From the NCBI GenBank assembly GCA_014218235.1, contig CM024757.1, forward strand, positions 148,069,371 through 148,133,370: a stretch of DNA of 64,000 nt, written 5' to 3'. The position numbers and the translations under genes are program-made. The notes below the pieces were generated by a model. It had not been told where the DNA came from. It made no database searches and saw only the letters and a program-made list of their open reading frames with translations. Source of the DNA: Colocasia esculenta (taxonomy: Eukaryota > Streptophyta > Magnoliopsida > Alismatales > Araceae). Shown piece after piece: positions 9,766 to 19,823 of this stretch. Numbering within the stretch: position 1 is the stretch's first letter; each line of letters opens with the position of its first letter.

Positions 9766-12693
9766 AACAATGCGAGAAGGGTCGAAGGACCCGATTGAAA
9801 ATGGCAAGGAGAGAGTGGCAGAAAAACTTTGGAGACTCCGGCGGGGCCGGAGGGGTTTAAAGAAGAAGGAGGGTGCGATGCCTTGTGAGAGGAAGAGAAT
9901 CCGACGGGGCCGGAGGAGATAAAGGAAAAAGCGGGCCACGAGGGGCCAGAAAGGAGGGGGCGCCGCGTGGGGCGCAAGATGGAGATGTGCCACGTGGGGC
10001 ACAGGATGGAGACGTGCCGCGTGGGGCAACAGGAAGATGTGTCACGTGGGGCACTGGATGGAGATGTGCCTCTTGGGGCACGGGAAGGAGTTGTGCCACG
10101 TGGGGCACGAAAAGAAGTTATGCTATGTGGGGCATGGAAAGGAGAGTAAGGATTATACAAAGGGGTGCGAAGCCCGGTATAAGAAAATGAATCATAAAAA
10201 AGATGAAAATAAAATACCTCCCGTAGGGAGGGAATGTGGAGACCCCACAAAAAGGTGCCAAGCAGCACAAAAGATGATAGGAAAGAAAATGGAAAAGATG
10301 GAGGCCCCCTGGTCTTTTGCCATGCCCGGCATTTAATATTCCGCTTGGGAATCGGCATTTTAACCCCCAGGTACTTCCTCATGAATTTTGCCCAACAGGC
10401 AGATGGCCTTGCTCTTCTCGCAGAGGTTGAACGGCTCTCAATGATTGGATTGTTGACTTCCGTTGGAGTGTCAAATGACAGTGGCAACTTCCTTGGAATG
10501 TGGTTGAACGAAATAGTGGGGAGTTCCACTGGTAGATTTGGAAGCAACAATGTGGGGATCGTGCCCAAAGATTGTATAATGTTGGTTGTGGGAAGGGGCA
10601 CGTCCCCTTGGATAATTGATTGTGCCAAGGATTTGGCCTTGGAATGTGTGAGCACAATCTGGATAGTTGACCCCTTCACTAGAGTGGGAAGGTTCACAAC
10701 AATGGTGTGAGGGGTCATGAGAGCTTGGAGGGTTTGATTCCCTATGAGTATGGTGAATTGAACCCGGTTGGCAACGGGTATGAGTGGCATATGATTAGAA
10801 GGCCTCTTGACGGCCATGATTGGAGGGGAGGACTCCCGCTCGGTAAATGCGCCCAGTATTTTGACAATGACCGGCATACGAAGAATACAATCTTGTATTT
10901 TAAATAGCATGCTCGGTCCCGGGGCTTCCTTCTGCTGTGCTTGCTTGTTGCTCCTTAAAGGGGTGCACCCGCTCCGTTGGATGGGGGTGGATATGGTGGG
11001 TGTAATGGGAGGTTGTATGGCCTGTGGAGGCACGATGGTATGAAGGGGAAGATTTTGCTTAGGTTTGGTTGCCAATGGTGTCGGCGGAATGGGAGGTGCA
11101 ATGATTGGTGTAATGATAGGTGGAGGCTTGATAATGGAAGGTTTAATGGTAAATGTGGATGGTAGTGTAGAAAGCGTAGGTAAATGGCGTACGAACATGA
11201 CCTTGGAAGGTTCATCGTCATAACACCAAGTGGTTTCCTGGATGGGTTGGCTGTTGGCAACCTCAGCCCGAGCAACAAGCTGTGGTGGAGGTGGAGGTTG
11301 TTGTGGTGGAGGTGCAGGAATCGGCATGGGAGCCAGAGCAGGTGCAACGTAGGGCGCAGGAGCTTCTTCTTGTATAGGGGCATCGTAGGGCCCAGTTGGA
11401 GGTAGCTGAGTCCAAAAAAGACGAATCAGTGGATGCCTGGGTGGCGGCATGTTGTGGTAAATGGGTGTTTGTGGAGGTGTATATGATGTGGATGTTGTAT
11501 AGTGGTGAGGTGGATGGTGGATGGCGTTCATTGATCCGTTCTTTCTCAATTTAATTTGATCGAATAGCTCCACGATCAGGGAGTCCATCAGATGGGTCTG
11601 AATGTAACGTCCCCGCTCATAAAGCTCTTCCATGGTGGTGATCTGGTTCATGGCCAAGATGTGCCTGAACCCCGAAGTAGAGTTAGAAATGATTATTTTA
11701 ACTTGCTCTGACTCTGAGAGCACATTTTGCAGACGGGTGGCCATTGACCTCCAACTGTTAGCAAATTGTACAAATGCCTCATCAGCCCCCATCTTCTCGG
11801 ATGTTAAATCTGTGATAGAGAGATAAGGACTGATGCAGTCTTTGTACCTCTGAAGGAATTTTTTATGAAGGGCGCGGAAGTCTCCTGCCTCACTTGGCTC
11901 TAAAGAGTAGAACCATTCGAGTGCAGGACCGTCAAGAAATTTTCTAAATAAATATGCCAAGGTAATGGGGTCACGTTGCCAATGTGGAGACTCATAAAGG
12001 AATTCCTTGACATGAAGATAGGGATTGCCAATGCCATTGTACAATCGGTACGTTGGCATCTCCAAAGGATGAATATAAATTTGTGGGAGAGCCGGCATGG
12101 CGGCGACGGGGTCACCCATGGGATTGGAAAGCTTATTGATTTGATTCTCCAAATTATTCAATTTTTGGAGAAGAGCATGTTGGAGTGGAGTGGGTTGCTG
12201 CTGGGCGAATGAGGGAGTACATGGGGGTGGCCTTGAATTAGTGGGCCTTCCCAAAGGGCGGTCTGTACGGACCGGGGCATAGGACTGCAAATGGCCAGGG
12301 GGGCCGAGGTGATCGAGAATGTACAGAGGTATGTGGCAAAGTTGCCGGAATATACAAAGGCGGGTGCCTGGGAGAAGGAGAGGAAGAGGGAGTCACACCC
12401 TCAACTAAAGATTGAATCAAGTTGAGTTGTTGAGGGGTGAGCTGATCCAGGGCATGCAGGACAATTTGGACTATAGGGTCTTGGTGGGGGGAAGGCCCTT
12501 GCCGGGTTTTGATTGGAGTGAGGTGTGAAGGGACATCAGATAGGCTAGTGCGTGGTGTGCACACATAACAGTAGGAAGTAGATGTTTGTCCCTCACGATG
12601 GTGAAATGGATGGACATGGGATTGAAAAGACTGAATGCTTGAATTATCCTCATAGTCCATGTTATTAAAATTGGCATGATAGTATGGGTCCAT
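9753..12693 (-). pseudogene. Gypsy gag X (Tat/Ogre-like capsid), frameshifted
   Basis: The likely start is MDPYYHANF at 12,693; the frame shifts near 12,290 and then runs open to 9,753. The capsid (retrotransposon gag) domain is clear: IYIHPLEMPTYRLYNGIGNP, FLDGPALEWFYSLEPSEAGD, FLQRYKDCISPYLSITDL, ILAMNQITTMEELYERGRY. After it comes a long Pro-rich region, and the last roughly 190 codons are low-complexity read-through of repeats (9,753-10,330). I find no zinc knuckle and no protease active site. Particle formation would be its role; the C-terminal half is of unknown function. Confidence 0.7.
9955..10145. repeat. G-box dyad array, seven imperfect 27-30 bp units
   Basis: Units carry GTGCCACGTGGGGCAC or variants and a GGATGGAGA spacer. 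CACGTG (plant G-box) is intact in three units and altered in the others. On the minus strand this stretch is read through by the gag frame as Arg/Pro/Ser repeats, which I regard as non-functional extension. Related dyads lie at 13,816-13,831 and 16,334-16,349. Confidence 0.7.
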
Positions 12694-13867
12694 TTTTAAC
12701 AAGGCAAGCAAAACAAACAAGTTCAACAAAGATTAATCAATCAATAATGGTTCGAACAAGTTATGATGTTTTGCGCTTGTTTTTAGGAGTTTCACAATTA
12801 ATTAAATGGATTGAAAAATATTGTCACTCCAGGTGAGATCCTAGTTGGGTAGAAGATGTATACTTCGGAGTACAACTAGAATCACCTCTCACCACGCGAT
12901 GAGATAGCTAACCCGGGTCAACGGAAGGGTACCGCCAGCTCGGTCCACCGTGAGGGAATCCATGGGGTACGGAGTCTTATGGGGTTTTGGGAGAAGGTTC
13001 GCTAGTTCAAAGGGACGGAATGCCCAATGGAGAGCTTGCCTTCACTGGAAGGGTGTGTGCAGCCTAGGATATGAGGGAAGGAGGTCCCCCGACCAATGCA
13101 AAATGCCCTGCATGCAACAGTTTATAGCAAAAATGGCAGAAGAGGCGGGTTTCTGTCAGCACTGTGAATCACGACGGGCATAGTCGCCGCAACTCACTAA
13201 TCACGTACAGTCACTCGGACGCGGAACAAAGAGCCCCGAAAGGTTGTCAACGACGCGTCTGGTCCCTGTTGACGGACTGCTGGCAAGAACGCATCGGCCT
13301 TTGCCACCGTGACAATAACGCGTCGGCCTCTGCTGCCGCGACAATAACACGTCGGCCTATGCTGCCGCAACAGTAAACTAAAACGTGTTTGGTGTAGGGG
13401 ATGCGCTATAAACGCGTCCTCTATGTCGGCCGCTATTCCAAACAGGCACCCGAGTACGAAAAAGAAAGCAGTAAACAAGTAGTAAGCAGGTACGATGTAC
13501 AGGGAATAAAAATCAAGATATACAAAGACGCGTCGGGGTTAGCCGCCGCGACAAGCTAAACGCATCGGCTATTGCCGGCGCGACAACAAAATCATGACGC
13601 GTCAGGTTTAACCGACGCGACAAGAAGAACGCGTCTAGTTAAGAGGACGCATTAATAAGCCTGAATCACGTCCTCTGTTTTGGACGCGATTCCAAAGGCA
13701 AACCGAGAAATAAAAACAAAGCAAAAAAGAAGGCAGGATATGTGTATAAAAAGGGAAAAAAATAGAATTAAACACACAACATGCTTCGCAGGGTATAAAA
13801 CAAATAAAAGGAAGAGTGCCACAAGGGGCACGAAGGAGGGGGGTGATCAAATGGAAAGCGCAAAAGA
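12694..13867 (-). other. Leader of gypsy fragment X
   Basis: Non-coding stretch between primer site and gag start. It shares phrases with the Y leader (CAGCTCGGTCCACCGTGAGG near 12,930 and 15,630). It holds the 33-bp repeats at 13,285-13,378, related GACGCGTCGG motifs at 13,528-13,635, and one G-box-like dyad (GTGCCACAAGGGGCAC, 13,816) about 50 nt from the primer site. Confidence 0.55.
13285..13378. repeat. Three-copy 33-bp repeat with CGTCGGCC...GCCG core
   Basis: ACGCATCGGCC, ACGCGTCGGCC and ACACGTCGGCC begin successive units, each followed by TTTGCC- or CTGCC-type sequence and CGACAATAA-like ends. Further ACGCGTC motifs occur at 13,528-13,635. Located in the X leader. Confidence 0.6.
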
Positions 13868-13886
13868 GGTCCAACCGTGATCGCCA
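13868..13886 (-). other. Candidate primer binding site of X
   Basis: On the minus strand TGGCGATCACGGTTGGACC follows an LTR-like end (TATCCACA plus three bases). It starts with TGG as a site complementary to a tRNA 3' CCA must; partial resemblance to a tRNA-Arg complement, as used by Ogre-type elements, is my inference. Confidence 0.5.
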
Positions 13887-13941
13887 ATATGTGGATACCG
13901 CTTTTCGCTCTCGTTTTTCCGGGGTTCCTTCGAGACCCCGA

Positions 13942-13999
<58 letters not shown>

Positions 14000-14194
14000 G
14001 GAGAAAATGGGGGCAGGGGTTGGTGTTGGGGCGGTAAGTAGAAGGACTGGGATTGCCCATTGCACTCACTTGCTCATTGTGTATAACCCCCTCGATAGTG
14101 GGACCACTAGTAGAGGTCCGGTCTTCTTGAAAGTTGGGGCTTTTGGCTCAAACATGGCCATAATTGGAGAGTCCTTGAGTTGAGTCTAGATGTA
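13887..14194 (-). repeat. Truncated LTR end of X joined to gag Y remnant
   Basis: About 55 bp of LTR-like sequence follow (hairpin GGGGTTCCTTCGAGACCCC at 13,921-13,939), then a (GA)n run at 13,944-13,996, then sequence that on the minus strand continues past the premature stop of gag Y. The LTR is therefore cut within or near the (GA)n tract. Confidence 0.45.
13944..13996. repeat. (GA)n microsatellite
   Basis: About 26 uninterrupted AG dinucleotides. Ser/Leu or Arg/Glu ORFs across it are artefacts. Confidence 0.95.
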
Positions 14195-15331
14195 TCAGGC
14201 TCTCTCATACAGTTCTTCCATCGTGGTCAACTTATTCATAGCCAGAATGTGGCTAAATTGTGACGTGGCATCCGCCATAATCATCTTCACCTGCTCTGCC
14301 TCGAACAAAGAATCTCTCAACCTCTCAGCCAGAGCCCTCCATCTGTTGGCATAGTGGGTGAAATCTTCATCCGCCTTCATTTTCTTGGCCATTAAATCTG
14401 TGATTGACAGTGCAGGGCCAACCCTATCTCTGTATCTTTGCAGAAATTTCCTCTGCACTACCTCAAAATCATCGGCGTCTGCGAGTTCCAAAGAGTAGGA
14501 CCACTCAAGGGCGGGCCCATCCAGAGACCGGCGAAAAAGGAAAGCAAGGATGCGGCTATCATTCTATCAAAATGACGACTCATACATGAACTCCTTAACA
14601 TGTACGAACGGGTTACCGGTGCCATTATAACGGCGGTAGATGGGTAACTCCGAATGGGGAAGATGGAAGGCTGGCATAGAAGGAAGTGTCAGTTCAAAGG
14701 AGTCTTTGGGGGCAGACACCTTCTTCAAATCCTGTTCCAACTGACTCACCTTTGCCATGAGGGCTTGGGTGAATTGGTTGGGAGATGGTGGGGGGGGGGG
14801 TGCCCCGGAAGGAGGAAGTTAGGGGACATTCGACAGGGCGGAATAATGAAGGGAAGGGATGCCAGCGGGCGTGAGAACATGAGCCGGAGCCTAAGAAACA
14901 TAAATAAGCCTTGCCGGATCGGGGTCCAGCCGGACATGAGAGGGCCCGCTGACAGGGCTGTGGGGGCGAGAATGGATAACAGAGTGTGCCCGTGAGGGGG
15001 CAGGAGAAGCTCGGGCCGTCGGGTCACGAGCAGGTTGAATATGAATACCCAGGTCCGGGTGAGGGGTTTTATTGGGGTTGGGGATGGCTTTTCCCTTCAG
15101 AGCGGCTTGAACCTCGTGAAGCTGGGGAGCTTGGAGGCTTTGGAGAATGTCCACAAGTTGGGACAGATCGACAGAGGTGGAGGCATGAGCTGTGGTATGC
15201 CTTGGGGGGAGTTGGGAGGGCTGAGTATCCACTGCACCAACAAGCGGGTTGGAGGGATCAATTTGGGGTTGGGGGAGTTGCTGGTTCACATCATACCCCT
15301 CATTATACGTATCATCATAGTAATCGGCCAT
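14195..15331 (-). pseudogene. Gypsy gag Y (Tat/Ogre-like capsid), single frame with premature stops
   Basis: MADYYDDTYNEG at 15,331 is the likely start. One frame runs to 14,195 with stops after LIYVS, before LPPSG, in the pair after FMYESSF, and after YERA. It is homologous to gag X: PIYRRYNGTGNPFVHVKEFM, FLQRYRDRVGPALSITDL, ILAMNKLTTMEELYERA. Comparison with X indicates that the stops replace Gln, Trp or Arg codons by single transitions. Truncated and non-functional now. Confidence 0.7.
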
Positions 15332-16420
15332 TTGAAGGGATCGGCCTGAGAGAAGCTGCATAAAAGACTCAAAACACACGGTGTGACTTAACACGCAACT
15401 AGCAAACAACTACTCAAGAAAGTTTGAGAGAAGAAGTTAGTGGCTTTTAAATCACACACTTGGAAATGTTTACGTCCACTTAAATGTTTGGATGTAATTC
15501 AACGTGGATTTTAATGATAGTGTGTCTCTCCAAATAGGTATGAGCCCAAATGGGTAAGACGATAACTCTAGGCTTTACTAGGCACCTCCTTTTCACACAA
15601 TGGGTATGCTAACTGGGTCTCCGGGGTATTACAACCAGCTCGGTCCACCGTGAGGGAATCCACGGGGTACAGAGACTTATGGAGGTTCCGATGAGGATTC
15701 TCTAGCCCAATGAGATGGAATGCCCAAAGGGGAGATAGCCCTCACCGAGAAGGTGTGTGGATCGTAGGAAATGGAGGGAAGGAGGTCCCTCGGCCAAATT
15801 ATGCCCTGCAAATGCAAACTGTAAAGAAAAAGTAGAAAACCCAGTGCACTGTGACAGACTGAATCGCGTCAAGGACAGCGGACATTTTTCAGTAAACAAC
15901 GTCCGTTCAGTCGGCCGCGGATCTGACAGCTCCCAGAAGCTATAAAAGTTGAGGCAACTTCCTCCGAACTCTGTCACAAGTCGCGTCGGGTGTACCCGCC
16001 ACACAAATCAAGCATACAAAATGCATCTGCTGCTTTGGAGGCGAATCTAACAAGCCACCGAGGCTCAAAAAACAAAGCAGGAAGTATGGAGCATGGTTCT
16101 AGGCAATTACAATAACATGAAATAGGGACCAAATAGACATGTTTCCTTAGGGTGAAAGCAAATATAAGGGGAGGGGAGCAAGATGGTGATTTTTTTGTGA
16201 TTTTTCATTTCTTTTAAAACCAACTTTCTATGAAGGAAAGTGCAAAGGAAAGGGAAATGACACGAATACAATTTGGTAACGGCGACAGGAATCCCAAATA
16301 AGCATCGCGTGGGGTGGGAAAGGAAGGGTGTACCACGTGGGGTACAAAGGAGGAGCACGCGTGGGTGGTGAAGGAGGGGCACACATGGGTGCCAAAAGGG
16401 GTAACTAGCTAAAAAAAGAA
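15332..16420 (-). other. Leader of gypsy element Y
   Basis: About 1.1 kb without ORFs between gag start and primer site. It carries the shared leader phrase near 15,630 and a G-box-like cluster at 16,305-16,395. Confidence 0.5.
16305..16395. repeat. Second G-box dyad cluster
   Basis: GTACCACGTGGGGTAC at 16,334-16,349 keeps the dyad symmetry seen at 10 kb (GTGCCACGTGGGGCAC) with paired changes on both arms. Flanking units GCACGCGTGGGT and GCACACATGGGTGCC are more degenerate. It ends about 30 bp from the primer site. Confidence 0.6.
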
Positions 16421-16440
16421 GGGTCCCACCGTGATCGCCA
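16421..16440 (-). other. Candidate primer binding site of Y
   Basis: TGGCGATCACGGTGGGACCC on the minus strand, three bases after the LTR end. It is nearly identical to the X site at 13,868. Confidence 0.55.
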
Positions 16441-16443
16441 GAC

Positions 16444-17356
16444 TATAGATGCGCCCTTTTCTCTTTTATCCCGGTAGGACACCGTCCCGCGGAGGAGAAA
16501 GGGCGGGCTTTGAAAAGAAAGGTGTTTTGTGGGTGTTTGTTGTGGTTTGAAAGGGTGAAAAAGCAGAAAAAAGAATAAGATGATGCGTAAAGGAAAGAAA
16601 GAAGGTGATCGCACACCGAGGGAAACGGATGATAGGAAGGGTTATGGAGGTACCTACTTTTCACCTGAAGATCGCGGGAGTTGCATATGTGGGCCCTACC
16701 TCCTCCTTCCACCGACCGGCCGGCGAAGGAGATTCAGCTCTAGTTACCTTGCAAAAGGGGACAAAGAAAACAAATGACGAGAGGATTAGACTATGAAAGT
16801 GTAGTAAAAGTTCATATAGAATGAAATAAAAGGCATCAAATGGGCGTTAACACACCTTATGAAGGTGGTGTTAAACCCCTAAAAGATAGGCAGGGAAGAA
16901 ATGACGTGCGTATGTGTGGTGGATGTGAGATGCATGCAATACAATAAGTAAAATGAAAATTGGAAGAAGGGGAAATGGCGATATAGCCCGCGGTGGTGGC
17001 GGATGGAGAGGACGAAGGGACGCTCCGCCCGTCTTGCTCCGGTGCTCGTATGAAGGATGGAGACTCCGGATCGCGAGGGGGAAGATGTGGAAGGTGCTCC
17101 TCCTCGGCTCTGGAATGCACTTTCGATCTAACAGGGCTCTGCCTCGGGATGTAGGAGAATTATAGCACGGAGGTCGAGGCGCCAATTCGGTAGGGCTTCG
17201 CCATCTCTGGGAATTAGGTTCGGGGAAGAATGGGTGAGATCCAAAAATATTGGGAAAACACTCTTGCAAGGCAAAAAGAGGGTCATTTGTGGCGTTATGG
17301 CGCAACATGAAATTTGCCCGCGGTGGAGTCGAATTCGCGTGTCTACAACTGCCACA
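16444..17356 (-). repeat. 5' LTR of gypsy element Y
   Basis: About 910 bp. It matches 6,301-7,021 closely, including the CG-rich block near 16,995-17,120, and abuts the candidate primer site. It contains the intact GAAGG site (16,636) into which element A inserted in the other copy. Confidence 0.7.
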
Positions 17357-17458
17357 CAACATCTAGTACTTCCCGGCCCTTCTGGTACATACCCTGCCCT
17401 ATTTCTCTCATGCATTCTTTATGATATGACATATGACATTATGTGTACATGGATGCAG

Positions 17459-18727
17459 GTGGTGTGGTAGCCCTACCTGGGCATGATGGACGAGGGACAG
17501 CCTTGGTTGGAGAGTGATCGACCTCATTTTGGGTGGGACCTTTTGGTCCATTGCTTGAACGAGATCAAGCCTCTTCTTCTGAGGCTTTCCATGAGGATGT
17601 TGGGGCTGCACCATGTGTGGCTGGAGGAGGCAAAGCTGAGAGGAGTTGGCAGGAAGACCCGGGGGAAGGCGAAGAAGGTGGACTGGCACCTTCGCTTCCC
17701 GACCAGTACGCCAACTGGTGGTGAGGGGGTACCGTGGTAGAGTCTGATGCCGAGGATAACCACGCATACCTCCAGTGCTACTAGGAGGTGTATGGTGACA
17801 GAGACTTCATGAGGCCAGTTAGGGTATGCACTTCTAAGCTTGCATTGTTCATATTGATATGTATGATTTGACTCATGAATGTATGCATGTGCAAGATGCT
17901 TGAGATGGCATGATCGAGACCCTCCATGCCCAACTGGCGAGCACAGAGGCACAGCTAGCCGAGGCACGTGAGGCTCTGGCGATTCTAGTAAGTATGAATG
18001 ATTTACATTTTGGCTTTCTTTACCTTTGCATGTAATATTCTAACCTTTCATTTGCAGCGTGCCGAGCAGAAAGCCGTGGAGTGCACCGACCCCGTAGGTG
18101 CCTCCGCGAGTATGAGCATGCATGATCCTCAGGTGGCCTCTCCCTAGGAGTAGTTGACGGCAGCCATAGCTCGTGTTGAGGTGGCGGAGTGTGACCTCGT
18201 TACAAGGGTAAGTTGACAATGATACACACATGAAATTGAATTGTTTATAACTTACACATGTTTCCCTTTTTGTGTAGATTGTCGAGCTTCAGGGCGCCAT
18301 CACCCAGGTGACCTTGGCAGGGGTAGAGGTGGCTGACTTGATGGAGCAGTTGTTCGAGCTATGGATCTAGGCCTCCTAGCATGATTCTGACCTTCCTCTT
18401 GAGGCGGCGGAGTTGCGAGTGTTGCTCGATGTGGAACAAAGGGAGCATCAGCGCGGACACACCGAGTGGGAGCACGAGTACAGCCGGTGGGAGCAGGAGC
18501 AGGAGTGCATCTCCCAACAGGTAGTGGATGTGCGCACGAGCCTAGGTGTCTCCAAGTGGCTACTCCAGGAGGTTGAGGACCAGTACCGATGCGGCAAGGA
18601 GAGCGCCGTAAGGGAGGGGCGAGCCAGTGTGTACTTCTCCAGTTTCATTGCGACTTCCTCTGAGTACCAGAGGAACGTCCAAGAGGACATGGCGCCCAGC
18701 GGTCGGTGGACTCTTGTAACTCCATGA
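17459..18727 (+). pseudogene. Spliced coiled-coil gene fragment (possibly plant mobile domain gene C-terminus)
   Basis: Exon-like blocks are separated by two short introns: 17,988-18,057 (GTAAGT...TTTGCAG) and 18,208-18,277 (GTAAGT...GTGTAG), each 70 bp and phase 0. A further block ends near 17,823 (GTATGC donor). The joined frame reads IETLHAQLASTEAQLAEARE, then RAEQKAVECTD, then IVELQGAITQV, then LRVLLDVEQREHQRGHTEWE, an Ala/Glu/Leu-rich coiled coil ending at 18,727. In-frame stops at SP*E*L, WI*AS*H and QCY*EVY all fit CAG-to-TAG changes. Upstream phrases such as ESDAEDNHAYLQCY recall tails of plant mobile-domain proteins; that assignment is weak. It is a host gene remnant or a captured gene piece beside the gypsy LTR. 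Confidence 0.5.
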
Positions 18728-19189
18728 GGCCACCGCCCCCTCGCACGACAGGTGACCTAGGTGAGGCCGAGAGTAGTAGACACCCCCGATCGACAAAGAG
18801 TGGTGGCGAGAGCTAGGGCCACTATCATATGACTTATACCTTTTTTTTTGCTTTGTTCGTAATGATGTATACCCAATGAGGTACCCTTTATGATGTACTT
18901 TTGATTGTCCCCATTTTGGCCATGATATAGTGGAATGTGCTTTGTATCTCTTCTTCCTATGCTTGGGAGTCACTTGGCAAAATGATTAGTTAACTCTTCT
19001 GACTCAGCCCCTTGCTTATTAAGTGATCTGGACATTGTGATTTGTCAAGGGGCTGAGCCTTTATTCAAATAAGGCAATGACATAAATTAAAAGGCAACAA
19101 GCAGGCAGGCAAATGCTATCAAAAAATTAAAAGATGAGCAAGTAGTAAATGCATCCATGCAAATGAGAAGGGAATTATCTCATCATTTT
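18728..19189. other. Spacer with one strong inverted repeat
   Basis: About 460 bp without a gene. The only notable structure is the 12-bp inverted repeat at 19,003-19,057. Confidence 0.5.
19003..19057. other. 12-bp perfect inverted repeat
   Basis: CTCAGCCCCTTG (19,003-19,014) and CAAGGGGCTGAG (19,046-19,057) are perfect complements around a 31-nt loop. Confidence 0.7.
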
Positions 19190-19350
19190 TTGGCTTTTGA
19201 CATATTCAATTTTTTTATTTTGAAATCATTGGGTTTTTTTGCTTTTGAAAATATTCAATTTTTTTGGATTTTGAAATATTCGATGTCTTTAACTTTCAAA
19301 AATATTCAATTTTTTTAGATTTTAAAAATATTCAATTTTTTTTAGATTTT
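19190..19350. repeat. AT-rich tandem array, second copy
   Basis: Units built from GATTTTGAAATATTCAATTT, similar to the array at 8,165-8,545. Like that one it is followed by a GCGGGGACTTTGCC repeat (19,719-19,778), which supports a common gypsy downstream region. Confidence 0.65.
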
Positions 19351-19823
19351 GAATGTAGGCCACAACTCAGCATGGTCCCTTCTTAGAAAGAAGCGCAGAA
19401 CGAAGGGGGTCCGTTCTAAGTGGAAAAACGTGGTACTCGGACCCTTCAATTCTCAATCATCATTTAAAATTCATTAATGATTCCTAGGTGTGTTAAATAT
19501 GGGTTGGATGTGCTTAAGTGGTGCCTTCACCCAAGGTAGCTTTTGGCGACGTCCTCTTTAGTCGATCGTTGTCTTGCCTTGAACCCGAGACATACCGATA
19601 AGGGAGAAGAGAAGGTGTAAGTTAGAAAGTCTGCCAATGGTTTGGATGACTGGGGAGACACTCATTCCTCTGCCCTATACATATTGGGCTTAGTCTTTGA
19701 CTTGTGGAGATTTTTATAGCACGCTTACGACCAGGTTCATTTGAATCTTTGCGGGGACTTTGCCACTCTTGACATGCTTTTTACTCATGATTTGCCTTGT
19801 TTTGGCTCTTTTGACGTTGATTT
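19351..19823 (-). other. Gypsy downstream region up to the E1 insertion site
   Basis: No ORF. Contains the third GACCAGG...GGGGACTTTGCC repeat. Ends with GATTT (19,819-19,823), matched by GATTT at 40,944-40,948, so this sequence was contiguous with the region right of E1. Confidence 0.55.

Larger units (their letters stand above)
6301..17356 (-). mobile_element. Gag-only gypsy element Y (TR-GAG-like) containing a second fragment X
   Basis: Near-identical LTR segments lie at 6,301-7,021 and 16,444-17,356. Between them on the minus strand are a primer site, leader, gag Y (15,331-14,195), a truncated LTR end, a second primer site and leader, gag X (12,693-9,753), and a repeat-rich downstream region. 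No protease, RT, RNase H or integrase was found. This fits the non-autonomous terminal-repeat-with-GAG type, dependent on a related autonomous Tat/Ogre element. The two gags differ clearly in sequence, so X is a different subfamily, either nested or joined by recombination. Confidence 0.6.

Noticed and set aside
9753..10330. C-terminal 190 codons of gag X as a functional domain
   Set aside because: The frame crosses the G-box array and a CG-rich repeat; residues are low-complexity repeats of Arg-Gly-Thr/Ser-Pro with no match to gag domains.
13635..14069. ORFs with Ser-Leu or Arg-Glu runs
   Set aside because: Produced by the (GA)n microsatellite.
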